Shown here piece after piece: positions 1 through 8,205 of a stretch of 64,000 nt of DNA. This stretch comes from Planomonospora parontospora (GTDB lineage: Bacteria; Actinomycetota; Actinomycetes; Streptosporangiales; Streptosporangiaceae). Numbering within the stretch: the first letter of the stretch is position 1; every line of letters begins with the position of its first letter. The notes under the pieces were generated by a model. That model saw only the letters and a list, made by a program, of their open reading frames with translations, searched no databases and had not been told where the DNA came from. The DNA is taken from NCBI GenBank assembly GCA_014647935.1, contig BMQD01000011.1, positions 1 to 64,000 of the forward strand, in the 5' to 3' direction. A program made the translations under genes and the position numbers.

Positions 1-54
1 GGCTTGCCGAAGACGAGCGCCGCGATACCGCCTGACCGGTTTCGCAACAGTCAC

Positions 55-702
55 TCAGAGGAGGCCGGCGTCGCGCACCTTCATGGCGACCTGCACGCGG
101 TTGTCGGTCCCCAGCTTGGCGAAGATCCGGGTGACGTTCGCCTTCACGGTCGCGACGCTCATGTGCAGGCAGGCGGCGATCTCGGCGTTCGAGCTGCCGC
201 GGGCCAGCTCGGTCGCGACCTCGCGCTCGCGCTCGGTGAGCCGGTCGATCTCCCGCCGCGCCTCCGGACTCGGTGACCCCTGTCCGCCCGCGGCCGCGGC
301 GATCACCTGCCGTGCGACGCTCGGCGAGAGCACCGGCTCGCCCCGCGCCACGGCGCGGACCGCCTCGATCATCTTCGGTGGAGGCGTGTCCTTCAGCAGA
401 AAGCCGTCGGCGCCGAGCCGCAGCGCCGACAGCACCATGTCGTCGGCGTCGAAGGTGGTGAGCACCAGGATCCGCGGCGGGTCCGGCCGGGCCAGCAGCA
501 GCCCGGTGGTGGTCAGCCCGTCCTGCCCGGGCATCCGGATGTCCATCAGCACGACGTCGGGGGCGAGATCGCGGATCACCTCCATGGCGTGCAGACCGTC
601 CCGGGCCTCGCCGACGATCTCCAGGTCGGGTTCGCCGCCGAGGATGAGCCGCAGCCCGGTCCGGACCATCGGGTCGTCGTCCACGAGCACCAGTCGGATC
701 AT
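55..702 (-). CDS. NarL/LuxR-type response regulator
   Basis: Two-component DNA-binding response regulator of about 215 residues. An N-terminal receiver domain has the acidic pocket D8-D10, the phospho-acceptor D54 in VVLMDIRMPG and a conserved lysine in LLKD. A C-terminal LuxR-type helix-turn-helix follows (LTEREREVATELARGSSNAEIA...SVATVKANV). The start is placed at the ATG at 702, whose product begins MIRLVLVDDD, because this matches the family's usual N-terminus; an ATG 30 bases upstream would sit inside the kinase gene. It lies 4 bases after the kinase stop, so the two are an operon. It probably controls itself and the divergent ABC genes through the repeats at 1898-1941 (inference). Confidence 0.93.
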   Translation of the reverse strand: MIRLVLVDDDPMVRTGLRLILGGEPDLEIVGEARDGLHAMEVIRDLAPDVVLMDIRMPGQDGLTTTGLLLARPDPPRILVLTTFDADDMVLSALRLGADGFLLKDTPPPKMIEAVRAVARGEPVLSPSVARQVIAAAAGGQGSPSPEARREIDRLTEREREVATELARGSSNAEIAACLHMSVATVKANVTRIFAKLGTDNRVQVAMKVRDAGLL

Positions 703-706
703 GACG

Positions 707-1861
707 TCAAGCCTGCCACGGCAACCGGACATCGAGGACGAACAACCCGTTGTGTACGGAGTGCCGGAGAGTGCCGCCGGCCATCCGGGTCCGCTCGGCC
801 AGGCCCACCAGGCCGAGCCTCCCGCCGGGGCCCGCGGGCGCGCCGGACGGCACCGGATTGCTCACCCGGATGCGCAGGCCGTGCCCCGGCCGCCCGCCGA
901 GCTCGGCCGTCACCCGGCTGCCCGGGGCGTGCTTGCGCGCGTTGGTCAGGGCCTCCTGCACGATCCGGTACGCGTGGCGGCCGGTCTGCGCCGGGAGCAG
1001 CTCCCGGCCGTCCACGGTGTCGGCCACCTCGACCCGCTGACCGGCCGCGCGCACCTCGCCGAACAGGGTCTCCAGGTCGTCCAGGCCGGGCTGCGGAGGC
1101 TCCGGGGAGCCGTCGCGGCGGAGCGTGCCCAGCACGGTGCGGAGCTCGTTCAGCGACTGGTGCGCGTTCTGCTGGATCGCCAGGGCGACCTCCCGGGTCT
1201 CCTCGGCGGTGAGGTCCTTCCGGTACGCCAGGCCGCCGGCCAGCATCGACAGCAGGGAGATCCGGTGGGCCAGGACGTCGTGCATCTCCTGGGCGATCTT
1301 CACCCGCTCCGCGAGTCTGGCCTGCTCGATCCGCTGCGCCTGCTCGCGCCGCGCGGCCAGCGCCGTCTCCCGCCGGGAGGCGGCCAGGTCGCGGCGGCCG
1401 CGCAGGTACAGGCCGAGGACGGTCAGCGCGCCGAGGATGACGGTTCCGGTCGTCACGGAGATGACGGTCGCCTGGTCGTGCACGCCGCCCCAGGCGGTGG
1501 CGTACACGACCAGGCCCGCCCAGGACACGGCCGCGACCACGGCGATCCGGCGCCACCGGCGGTGCGTGCACAGGGACACGTACGCGACGTAGGCGGGGCC
1601 GACCGCCGTGGCGGAGAAGGCGGTGAGCAGGGCGGTGGCCAGGGCGACCGGCCACGGGTGGCGGCGGTGCCACCCCATCAGGACCAGTCCGGCCAGGCCG
1701 AGCCCCACGTCGGCCAGCGCCGCCGCCAGCCGGCCGGGGTCCTGGTGGGCGAGCACGACCCGGATGAGGCCGTGGAACAGCATCGGCGGCGCGGCGCACA
1801 GGTACGGCAGCGCGACGCCGAACCGGTCCAGGGGCGGCTGGTCCTCCGTACGGTCGTGCAC
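707..1861 (-). CDS. Sensor histidine kinase, DesK/NarX-like (HisKA_3)
   Basis: Membrane-bound sensor kinase of 384 residues that should autophosphorylate and pass phosphate to the adjacent regulator. The first ~150 residues hold several hydrophobic membrane segments (for example AALADVGLGLAGLVLMGW and ISVTTGTVILGALTVLGL). A short basic coiled linker follows, then the HisKA_3 dimerisation helix with the phospho-histidine in EMHDVLAHRIS. The HATPase region has an N-box (IVQEALTNARKHA) and glycine-rich GGRLGLVGLAERTRMAGG. The GTG start at 1861 has no clear Shine-Dalgarno, but a TAGGCT -10 element ends 7 bases upstream, so the mRNA is probably leaderless. It is divergent from the ABC genes at 2044. 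Confidence 0.93.
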   Translation of the reverse strand: MHDRTEDQPPLDRFGVALPYLCAAPPMLFHGLIRVVLAHQDPGRLAAALADVGLGLAGLVLMGWHRRHPWPVALATALLTAFSATAVGPAYVAYVSLCTHRRWRRIAVVAAVSWAGLVVYATAWGGVHDQATVISVTTGTVILGALTVLGLYLRGRRDLAASRRETALAARREQAQRIEQARLAERVKIAQEMHDVLAHRISLLSMLAGGLAYRKDLTAEETREVALAIQQNAHQSLNELRTVLGTLRRDGSPEPPQPGLDDLETLFGEVRAAGQRVEVADTVDGRELLPAQTGRHAYRIVQEALTNARKHAPGSRVTAELGGRPGHGLRIRVSNPVPSGAPAGPGGRLGLVGLAERTRMAGGTLRHSVHNGLFVLDVRLPWQA

Positions 1862-1868
1862 GTCCCAC

Positions 1869-1874
1869 AGCCTA
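1869..1874 (-). promoter_or_regulatory. Candidate -10 element for the kinase-regulator operon
   Basis: TAGGCT on the minus strand fits the actinobacterial TAnnnT -10 pattern and ends 7 bases before the GTG start at 1861. Transcription would then begin at or next to the start codon, giving a leaderless message. No good -35 hexamer is visible, which fits an activator-dependent promoter. Confidence 0.45.
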
Positions 1875-1897
1875 GGAGCGGCCGGACGGGTCCCATA

Positions 1898-1941
1898 GCG
1901 ACCAGGGTCGACCTCCGGAGCGACCAGGGTCGACTTCCGGG
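1898..1941. promoter_or_regulatory. Two tandem 22-bp repeats, candidate response-regulator sites
   Basis: Two adjacent near-identical 22-bp units (1898-1919 and 1920-1941) each contain the palindrome CGACCagGGTCG. The 22-bp spacing is two helical turns, so both palindromes face the same side of the DNA. They lie just upstream of the candidate -10 region of the divergent kinase gene and about 100 bp before the ABC gene. A role as binding sites for the NarL-type regulator encoded at 55-702 is inference. Confidence 0.55.
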
Positions 1942-2043
1942 TGGCCGCAGGTCGACGGCCGGGGCGCCGGACCGCGCCCCGCGGCCGGTGGTCCTCGACC
2001 CCGGTCCGATGACCGGCGGCGCCGCGTCCGGTGGACTGGACGC

Positions 2044-2757
2044 ATGATCGAATTCAACCGGGTCGGCAAGTCCTACGGAGGCGTGCGGGCACTCGACGAC
2101 GTGTCCTTCACCGTCGGGGCGGGGAGCATCACCGGTTTCCTCGGGCCCAACGGCGCGGGCAAGTCCACGGCCATGCGCGTCCTGGCCGGGCTCTCCCGGC
2201 CGTCCTCGGGCGCGGCCACCGTGCTGGGCCGGCCGTACGCCGAGCTGGACCGGCCGGGCTCCCAGGTCGGCGTGCTGCTCGACGCGAGCGCCCAGCATCC
2301 CGGCCGCACCGGGCGGGAGGTCCTGACCCTGGGCGCGATGATGCTCGGCCTGCCGGCGTCACGGGTCGACGAGGTGCTCGACCTGGTCGGGCTGACAGGG
2401 CAGGAGGCCCGGCGCAGGGTCGGCGGCTACTCGCTGGGGATGAGGCAGCGGCTCGGCGTCGGGCACGCGCTCCTCGGCCGTCCCCGGGTGCTCGTCCTGG
2501 ACGAGCCCGCCAACGGTCTCGACCCGCAGGGCATCCGGTGGATGCGCGGGCTGCTCCGCGGCCTCGCCGAGGCGGGCTGCGCGATCCTGCTCAGCTCGCA
2601 CCTGCTGCACGAGGTCGAGCAGGTCGCCGACCGCATCGTGATGATCGGCCGCGGCCGCGTCCTCGCCCAGGGCACCCTCGCCGAGCTCGGCCGGGGCCGC
2701 AGCCTCGAACAGCTCTTCCTCGACCTGACCGCGACCACCGATCGGAGCCCGGCATGA
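2044..2757 (+). CDS. ABC transporter ATP-binding protein
   Basis: Cytoplasmic ATPase subunit of an ABC-2-type exporter, 237 residues. Walker A is GPNGAGKS (about residues 36-43), the signature is a variant YSLGMRQRL, Walker B is VLVLDEPANGLDP, and the H-loop is LLSSHLLHEV. The C-terminus has the short extension usual for CcmA/BcrA-type ATPases, rich in IVMIGRGRVLAQGTL. Its stop overlaps the ATG of the permease gene (ATGA), so the two are translationally coupled. Together with the divergent two-component system this looks like a BceAB/BcrAB-like drug- or envelope-stress export module. The substrate cannot be read from the sequence. Confidence 0.93.
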   Translation: MIEFNRVGKSYGGVRALDDVSFTVGAGSITGFLGPNGAGKSTAMRVLAGLSRPSSGAATVLGRPYAELDRPGSQVGVLLDASAQHPGRTGREVLTLGAMMLGLPASRVDEVLDLVGLTGQEARRRVGGYSLGMRQRLGVGHALLGRPRVLVLDEPANGLDPQGIRWMRGLLRGLAEAGCAILLSSHLLHEVEQVADRIVMIGRGRVLAQGTLAELGRGRSLEQLFLDLTATTDRSPA

Positions 2758-3515
2758 CCGCCACCGCGACGCCCGGCATGACCGCCGCCCCGACCCCGTT
2801 CCACCGGCTGCTGGCGGTCGAGGCCCGCAAACTCGTCGACACCCGCAGCGGCAAGGCCCTGGTCCTGGTCCTGGCCGGACTGGTCCCGGCGGCCGTGGCC
2901 GCGCGCGGCGCCGTCTCCGGCCCGGAACTGCAGGCCCTGGTCAACGCCGCCGGGATCGGGCCCGGGACCCTGCTGCCCGTGCTCGGCATCCTCACGGTGA
3001 CCGGCGAGTGGAGCCACCGGACCGCCCTGACCACCTTCACGCTCGAACCCCGGCGCGGGCGCGTGCTGGCGGCCAAGTTCCTGCCCGCACTGGCCGCGGC
3101 CGTGGCGGCCTGCGTGCTCGCCGTACTGGCCGCGGTGCCGGCGACCGCCGTCACCGCCGCGGTCCAGGGCGTTCCGGCCGTCTGGGAGGTCGATCCCGCC
3201 GCCCTGCTGGGCTGGGCCGGGGTGCAGGTCCTCATGGTCGCGGAGGGACTGGGCATGGGCGTGCTGCTGCTGAACGCGCCGGCCGCGATCGTGATCTGCC
3301 TGGCCTCACCGATGGTGTGGGCCGTGGTCGGCAGGCTCGGCAGCGCCGGCGCGACCCTGGCGGAGTGGTTCGACCTGAACACCACCACCGGGCCCCTGAT
3401 GTCCGGCGACCTGTCCGGAGGCGGAGCCGCCCGGCTGGCCGTGTCGGTGCTCGTCTGGATCGCCGTCCCGATGGCGGCCGGCGCGGTGCGGGTGATCCGC
3501 GGGGAGGTGCGCTGA
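2754..3515 (+). CDS. ABC-2-type transporter permease
   Basis: Integral membrane partner of the upstream ATPase, 253 residues. After a 25-residue cytoplasmic lead there are about six hydrophobic segments (ALVLVLAGLVPAAVAA, LLPVLGILTVTGEW, ALAAAVAACVLAVLAAVPATAV, LLGWAGVQVLMVAEGLGMGVLLL, AAIVICLASPMVWAVVG and a C-terminal ARLAVSVLVWIAVPMAAGA). The motif TGEWSHRTALTTF is characteristic of this actinobacterial permease group. The start is the ATG overlapping the ATPase stop. The gene converges on treS and is followed by two strong hairpins. Confidence 0.88.
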   Translation: MTATATPGMTAAPTPFHRLLAVEARKLVDTRSGKALVLVLAGLVPAAVAARGAVSGPELQALVNAAGIGPGTLLPVLGILTVTGEWSHRTALTTFTLEPRRGRVLAAKFLPALAAAVAACVLAVLAAVPATAVTAAVQGVPAVWEVDPAALLGWAGVQVLMVAEGLGMGVLLLNAPAAIVICLASPMVWAVVGRLGSAGATLAEWFDLNTTTGPLMSGDLSGGGAARLAVSVLVWIAVPMAAGAVRVIRGEVR

Positions 3516-3617
3516 CGGGGACACCGGCCTGTCCGGGGCCTTCCGGCCGCGTCCCCGGCCCCGTGTCCCGGCGGATCGCGGACCCGGTGCGGGGACGGGG
3601 CCGGTGCGAAAACGGAA

Positions 3618-3646
3618 CCGGGCGGCGCCTGGTGGGAGCCGCCCGG
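3618..3646. terminator. Hairpin, probable bidirectional terminator (first copy)
   Basis: A 9-bp perfect stem CCGGGCGGC/GCCGCCCGG encloses an 11-base loop. It lies between the convergent permease and treS genes. Its sequence is nearly repeated by the hairpin at 3660-3696, which suggests duplication of a terminator element. Confidence 0.6.
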
Positions 3647-3659
3647 CGAGAAGGGATGT

Positions 3660-3696
3660 GGTCCCGGGCGGCGCCTCGTGGGAGCCGCCCGGGACC
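3660..3696. terminator. Hairpin, probable bidirectional terminator (second copy)
   Basis: A 13-bp perfect stem, GGTCCCGGGCGGC with GCCGCCCGGGACC, around the 11-base loop gcctcgtggga. It shares arm and loop sequence with the hairpin at 3618-3646. It is positioned to stop transcription from both converging genes. No U-tract is visible, as is common in actinobacteria. Confidence 0.65.
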
Positions 3697-3770
3697 GTGC
3701 CGGTTCAGTGCCGGTTCAGTGCCGGTTCAGTGCCGGCTGAGTTCTGGTCGAGTGCCGGTTCAGCGCCGGT

Positions 3771-3784
<14 letters not shown>
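3697..3784. repeat. Eight 11-bp tandem repeats running through the treS stop codon
   Basis: Consensus GTGCCGGTTCA on the plus strand, eight contiguous units with exact 11-bp period. Units 1-3 are identical, unit 5 (3741-3751) is degenerate, and units 7 and 8 read GCGCCGG. The TCA of unit 7 (3771-3773) is the treS stop codon in reverse complement, so the array begins inside the coding end and extends downstream. On the treS strand most units carry an in-frame-type TGA at their start. Confidence 0.85.
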
Positions 3785-5459
<1,675 letters not shown>

Positions 5460-5904
5460 CATGTACTCGCTCACAATGAGGAAGGGCAGGACGAAGTCAC
5501 CGGGTGCCCCGGCTGAATGATGTTTGGTGACCGCGCCGGCGGGAGCCGTCATCCCCACGAGCTCCATGCCCCCGGCCGGACCGAATTCGTGGTTCGGTGC
5601 CGGCCGTTGTAGCGCTTTCTGCGGCGAACACTACCAGCCGAGTGGATCGTGGGAAGCCCGATCGGAATCTCCGTCCGGACCGCCGGCCCGGAACCCGTGC
5701 CGAAGCCACGTAATCGCCCTGTCACCTGGTGTTTTCGCCGGTGAAACGCCGCAGGTGGACCGGTCCCGGCGGGTCCGGCCCGCCGATCGGATGGCGGGGA
5801 CCTGTCCCGCCGACACGGCGCGGTATCCCCCGCACCCGGAAGCACTCATTGCCGTGTGTGTTCTTCCGCCTTCGTAGGGTAAAGCAGTATGGGAGTGTTG
5901 CTCC
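5460..5904. other. Divergent intergenic region treS-vapB
   Basis: No convincing gene in these 445 bases. The region contains the LacI-operator-like site at 5607-5620 and is less GC-rich towards vapB, with a TAGGGT -10-like hexamer near 5875. It must carry the promoters of treS (minus) and vapBC (plus). Confidence 0.6.
5607..5620 (-). promoter_or_regulatory. LacI-family operator-like site upstream of treS
   Basis: The minus strand reads AGAAAGCGCTACAA, centred on the palindrome AGCGCT. It matches much of the general LacI/CcpA-type consensus TGAAAGCGCTTTCA. A maltose- or glucose-responsive repressor controlling treS would make sense but is inference. Confidence 0.35.
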
Positions 5905-6165
5905 ATGGGTACGGCGAGCCATATGAAAACGACTGTCGATATTTCCGACGGCCTGCTCCATGAAGCCCGGCGGCTCGCCCGGAGTGAGGGGACCACGCTG
6001 CGTGCTCTGGTCGAGGAGGGATTGCGCTCCGTCCTCGCCCGTCGTGCGGAGAAGGAGGGGTACACGCTGCCCGACGCCTCCGTGGGCGGGCAGGGCCTGC
6101 AACCGCAGCTCCGCGACGCCTCCTGGGAGGACGTGCGGGCACTGGTCTACGGTGATCGCCTGTGA
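5905..6165 (+). CDS. vapB: VapB-type antitoxin
   Basis: Small antitoxin of 86 residues that should bind and neutralise the VapC toxin and repress the operon. The N-terminus (MKTTVDISDGLLHEARRLARSEGTTL) is the ribbon-helix-helix-like DNA-binding part typical of VapB. The acidic, tryptophan-containing tail (DASWEDVRALVYGD) is the expected toxin-binding region. Its stop overlaps the vapC start by four bases. The start could also be the ATG at 5923, which gives MKTTVDIS directly; the GGGAG 9-10 bases before 5905 favours the upstream ATG. Base composition is a little lower in GC than in the neighbours, consistent with mobility of such modules. Confidence 0.85.
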   Translation: MGTASHMKTTVDISDGLLHEARRLARSEGTTLRALVEEGLRSVLARRAEKEGYTLPDASVGGQGLQPQLRDASWEDVRALVYGDRL

Positions 6166-6596
6166 TCGCGGTCGACACGAACATCCTGGTCCACGCCCAT
6201 CGCAGGGACAGCGAGTTCCACGCTCGCGCCGTGCCGAAGGTGAAGGCGCTGGCCGAGGGCCGGGCGGCGTGGGCGATCCCCTGGCCGTGCGTTCACGAGT
6301 TCTTCTCGGTCGCGACCCACCCGCGGGTGTACGCCCCGCCCAGCAGCACGGCGGATGCGATCGGTCAGATCGACGCCTGGCTGGGATCGCCGTCCCTCGT
6401 GCTCCTCGGCGAGGCGGAGAGCCACTGGCAGGTGCTCCGGAAGTCGCTGGAGGCGGGAAAGGTGACCGGTCCGCTGGTCCATGACGCGCGAATCGCCGCA
6501 CTCTGCGCGGCGCACGGGGTCCGTGAGCTGTGGAGCATGGACCGGGACTTCAGCCGCTTTCCGGAACTGACCGTCCGCAACCCGCTCCGAGACTGA
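6162..6596 (+). CDS. vapC: VapC-type PIN-domain ribonuclease toxin
   Basis: PIN-domain endoribonuclease of 144 residues, the toxin partner of the upstream antitoxin. The acidic active-site residues are present: D5 in MIAVDTNILVHA, E46 in CVHEFFSV, D108 in VHDARIAAL and D127/D129 in MDRDFSRFP. The start overlaps the vapB stop (GTGATCGCG reading at 6162), giving translational coupling. All catalytic positions are intact, so it is probably active unless bound by VapB. Confidence 0.9.
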   Translation: MIAVDTNILVHAHRRDSEFHARAVPKVKALAEGRAAWAIPWPCVHEFFSVATHPRVYAPPSSTADAIGQIDAWLGSPSLVLLGEAESHWQVLRKSLEAGKVTGPLVHDARIAALCAAHGVRELWSMDRDFSRFPELTVRNPLRD

Positions 6597-6748
6597 ACCC
6601 GGGACGGGCCGGTCGCCGACCGAGGCTCATGTCGACCTTTCGATCCCGCGATCACCGCGCAACCTCCTTTTCCGCAGTATCCGGAGATTGTGCGGTGACC
6701 ACGGCGGTGAAGCCTCAAGCCGGAACGGCGTGAAACATCATCGGAATG

Positions 6749-6829
6749 TCAGCAGGGGTCGGCGTGCTTGGGAGTGGCCGCGCCGGACAGGCGCACCGTC
6801 CCGGGCTTGTGGATGACAATCTTCTTCAT
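6749..6829 (-). CDS. Candidate 26-residue peptide gene
   Basis: A very short ORF with strong expression signals. GAAGGAG sits 6 bases before the ATG, and a perfect TTGACA lies about 75 bases upstream at 6902-6907. The product begins MKKIVIHKPGTVRLS and ends ATPKHADPC followed by TGA: a basic, hydrophobic leader-like N-terminus and a short Ser/Thr/Pro tail with a single terminal cysteine. It lies downstream of the TPR gene at 6945-8105 on the same strand, separated by a small hairpin. The arrangement recalls TPR regulators with a following signalling-peptide gene, or a RiPP-type precursor. No modification enzyme is seen nearby. I do not recognise a family; function unknown. Confidence 0.5.
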   Translation of the reverse strand: MKKIVIHKPGTVRLSGAATPKHADPC

Positions 6830-6875
6830 CTGAGACTCCTTCGAACGCGAGAAATGATCATCGGCGATCGCCTGG

Positions 6876-6907
6876 AGAATAGTCTTTTAAAAGATCGTAG
6901 ATGTCAA
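6876..6907 (-). promoter_or_regulatory. Candidate promoter of the 26-residue peptide gene
   Basis: The minus strand carries a consensus -35 TTGACA at 6907-6902. A -10-like TATTCT lies at 6881-6876 with a long 20-bp spacer; ACTATT would give 18 bp. The segment is AT-rich for this genome and contains the palindrome CTTTTAAAAG. Confidence 0.4.
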
Positions 6908-6918
6908 TAGATGGAGAT

Positions 6919-6932
6919 CCCCGAATGCGGGG
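6919..6932. terminator. Small hairpin between the TPR gene and the peptide gene
   Basis: CCCCG-aatg-CGGGG, a 5-bp stem 12 bases downstream of the TPR stop. A weak terminator or processing site is possible. If it works, the peptide would be transcribed mostly from its own promoter. Confidence 0.35.
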
Positions 6933-6944
6933 AGCGGGTGGTCC

Positions 6945-8105
6945 TCAGAGGCCGGGTCGCGCGGTGACGGTGGCCAAGAAATCGGCGACCCGCTCCTGTT
7001 CCGGAACGCCGAGCGCACGATAGGCGCCGAGCGCCCATTCCAGCTCCGCGACGGCCGCGCCGGTGTCATCCGCGATGCGCGCGAGGCACCGGCCGATGCC
7101 TTCCGCCGCCCGTGCCTCCTCATGCCGGCTACCGGTCTCGCGAGCGAGACCGCGCGCCTCCTCATAAACCGCCATCGCATTCCGCGGTGTGTTCTCTCCG
7201 TCCAGGTACACCCGGCCGAGCCGGTTGAGCGCTTCGATCCGGCCGAGCCGGTCACCGGTTTCGGTGAATATCGCCAGGGCCTGCCGGAGCGTGTTCACCG
7301 CGGTCTCGTGGTCGCCGGTCAGATGGTGGACGAAGCCGAGTTCGCGCAGAGAGTCGGCTTCGCCGACCCGGTAGGGGAGCGCGCGGGCCAGCTCCAGCGC
7401 CTCGGCGGCGGCGGTCCTCGCGGCGGACGGCGCGCCGGTGAGGTACCGGACCACCGCCAGGCAGTTGAGCGCGTTCACCTGCCCCATCCGGTTCCCGAGT
7501 TCCCGGTAGAGGTCCAGGGACCGCGTCAGAGCGGCGGTGGCGGCGAGCTGGTCGCCGGTCAGCTGAAGTGTCACTCCGATGTTCTTCACCGTGTTCGCCT
7601 CGCCGAGCTGGTCACCCAGTTCTACGAAGAGAGCGAGTGCCGAGTCCAGATGACTTCTGGCGGCCGGGTAGTCGCCGGTCAGGTAGAGCACGAAACCGAG
7701 ATTCTTGACGGCTTTGGCTTCTCCATGCCTATCATCTAGCTCGCGGAAGACGGCGAGTGCGCTGCCGAACGCTTCAATGGAGCCGGCGCAGTCGCCGGTG
7801 AGGTGCCGTACGGTGCCCAAGCTGTCGAGCGCTTCGGCTTCCCCCAGCCGATTTCCCGTTTCGCGATAGATGCCGATGGCGGAAAGTAGTTCGTCGGCCG
7901 CGAGCAGTGAATCACCAGTCGTGTAGCGAACGAGGGAGAGTTCGGTGAGCGCGTCCGCCTCACCGGCCCGATCATCTGCTTCCCGGAAAAGCGCCAGGGC
8001 CCGGGTGAGCGTCTCTCCGGAGAGTTTCAACTCTCCCGTCTTCCGCTGAGCGGCGCCGCTGTCCACGAGAGAGCGGGCGTATGAGCGCTTTGCATTTATT
8101 TCCAT
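6945..8105 (-). CDS. Stand-alone tetratricopeptide-repeat protein
   Basis: A 386-residue protein made almost entirely of about nine 40-residue TPRs of the type LGEANxxxNLGxxxxLTGDxxxAxxxLxxALxLFRELGD. This repeat type is usual in the C-terminal sensor half of actinobacterial NB-ARC/SARP regulators. There is no NB-ARC, DNA-binding or signal sequence, so it is probably a cytoplasmic peptide- or protein-binding scaffold. The ATG at 8105 (MEINAKRSYARSL) is chosen because GAGGAC lies at the right distance; the longer ORF upstream would run into the divergent promoter region. GC is visibly lower than in flanking genes, suggesting acquisition. It is followed by a candidate small peptide gene and is divergent from an MFS transporter. 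Confidence 0.85.
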   Translation of the reverse strand: MEINAKRSYARSLVDSGAAQRKTGELKLSGETLTRALALFREADDRAGEADALTELSLVRYTTGDSLLAADELLSAIGIYRETGNRLGEAEALDSLGTVRHLTGDCAGSIEAFGSALAVFRELDDRHGEAKAVKNLGFVLYLTGDYPAARSHLDSALALFVELGDQLGEANTVKNIGVTLQLTGDQLAATAALTRSLDLYRELGNRMGQVNALNCLAVVRYLTGAPSAARTAAAEALELARALPYRVGEADSLRELGFVHHLTGDHETAVNTLRQALAIFTETGDRLGRIEALNRLGRVYLDGENTPRNAMAVYEEARGLARETGSRHEEARAAEGIGRCLARIADDTGAAVAELEWALGAYRALGVPEQERVADFLATVTARPGL

Positions 8106-8205
8106 CTTGTCCTCGAGATTAACCGGTGGACGGGAATTGGATTCTAGCGATATGGTCCTCCATTTTGTAGGCTGAGTGATCTTCGGTGACGAAAGGTGAT
8201 ACCGC
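8106..8205. promoter_or_regulatory. Divergent promoter region, TPR gene and MFS gene
   Basis: One hundred AT-richer bases. The minus strand has TAGAAT at 8146-8141, giving a short leader with Shine-Dalgarno to the TPR gene. The plus strand has TAGGCT at 8168-8173 for the transporter. The -35 regions are poor. Shared control of both directions is likely but inferred. Confidence 0.45.

Noticed and set aside
1-35. A frame 3 tail reading LAEDERRDTA then TGA, possible end of a plus-strand gene
   Set aside because: Only ten codons are visible, with no way to support a gene.
699-2047. Long ORFs on the opposite strand of the kinase and regulator genes
   Set aside because: Their composition (Arg/Pro/Ala runs) is that of shadows of high-GC coding DNA, and they lack motifs.
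6365-6718. Minus-strand ORF with AAAAGGAGG before a GTG, antisense to vapC
   Set aside because: The protein is Ser/Arg-rich without motifs and entirely overlaps vapC; the Shine-Dalgarno-like run is probably chance.
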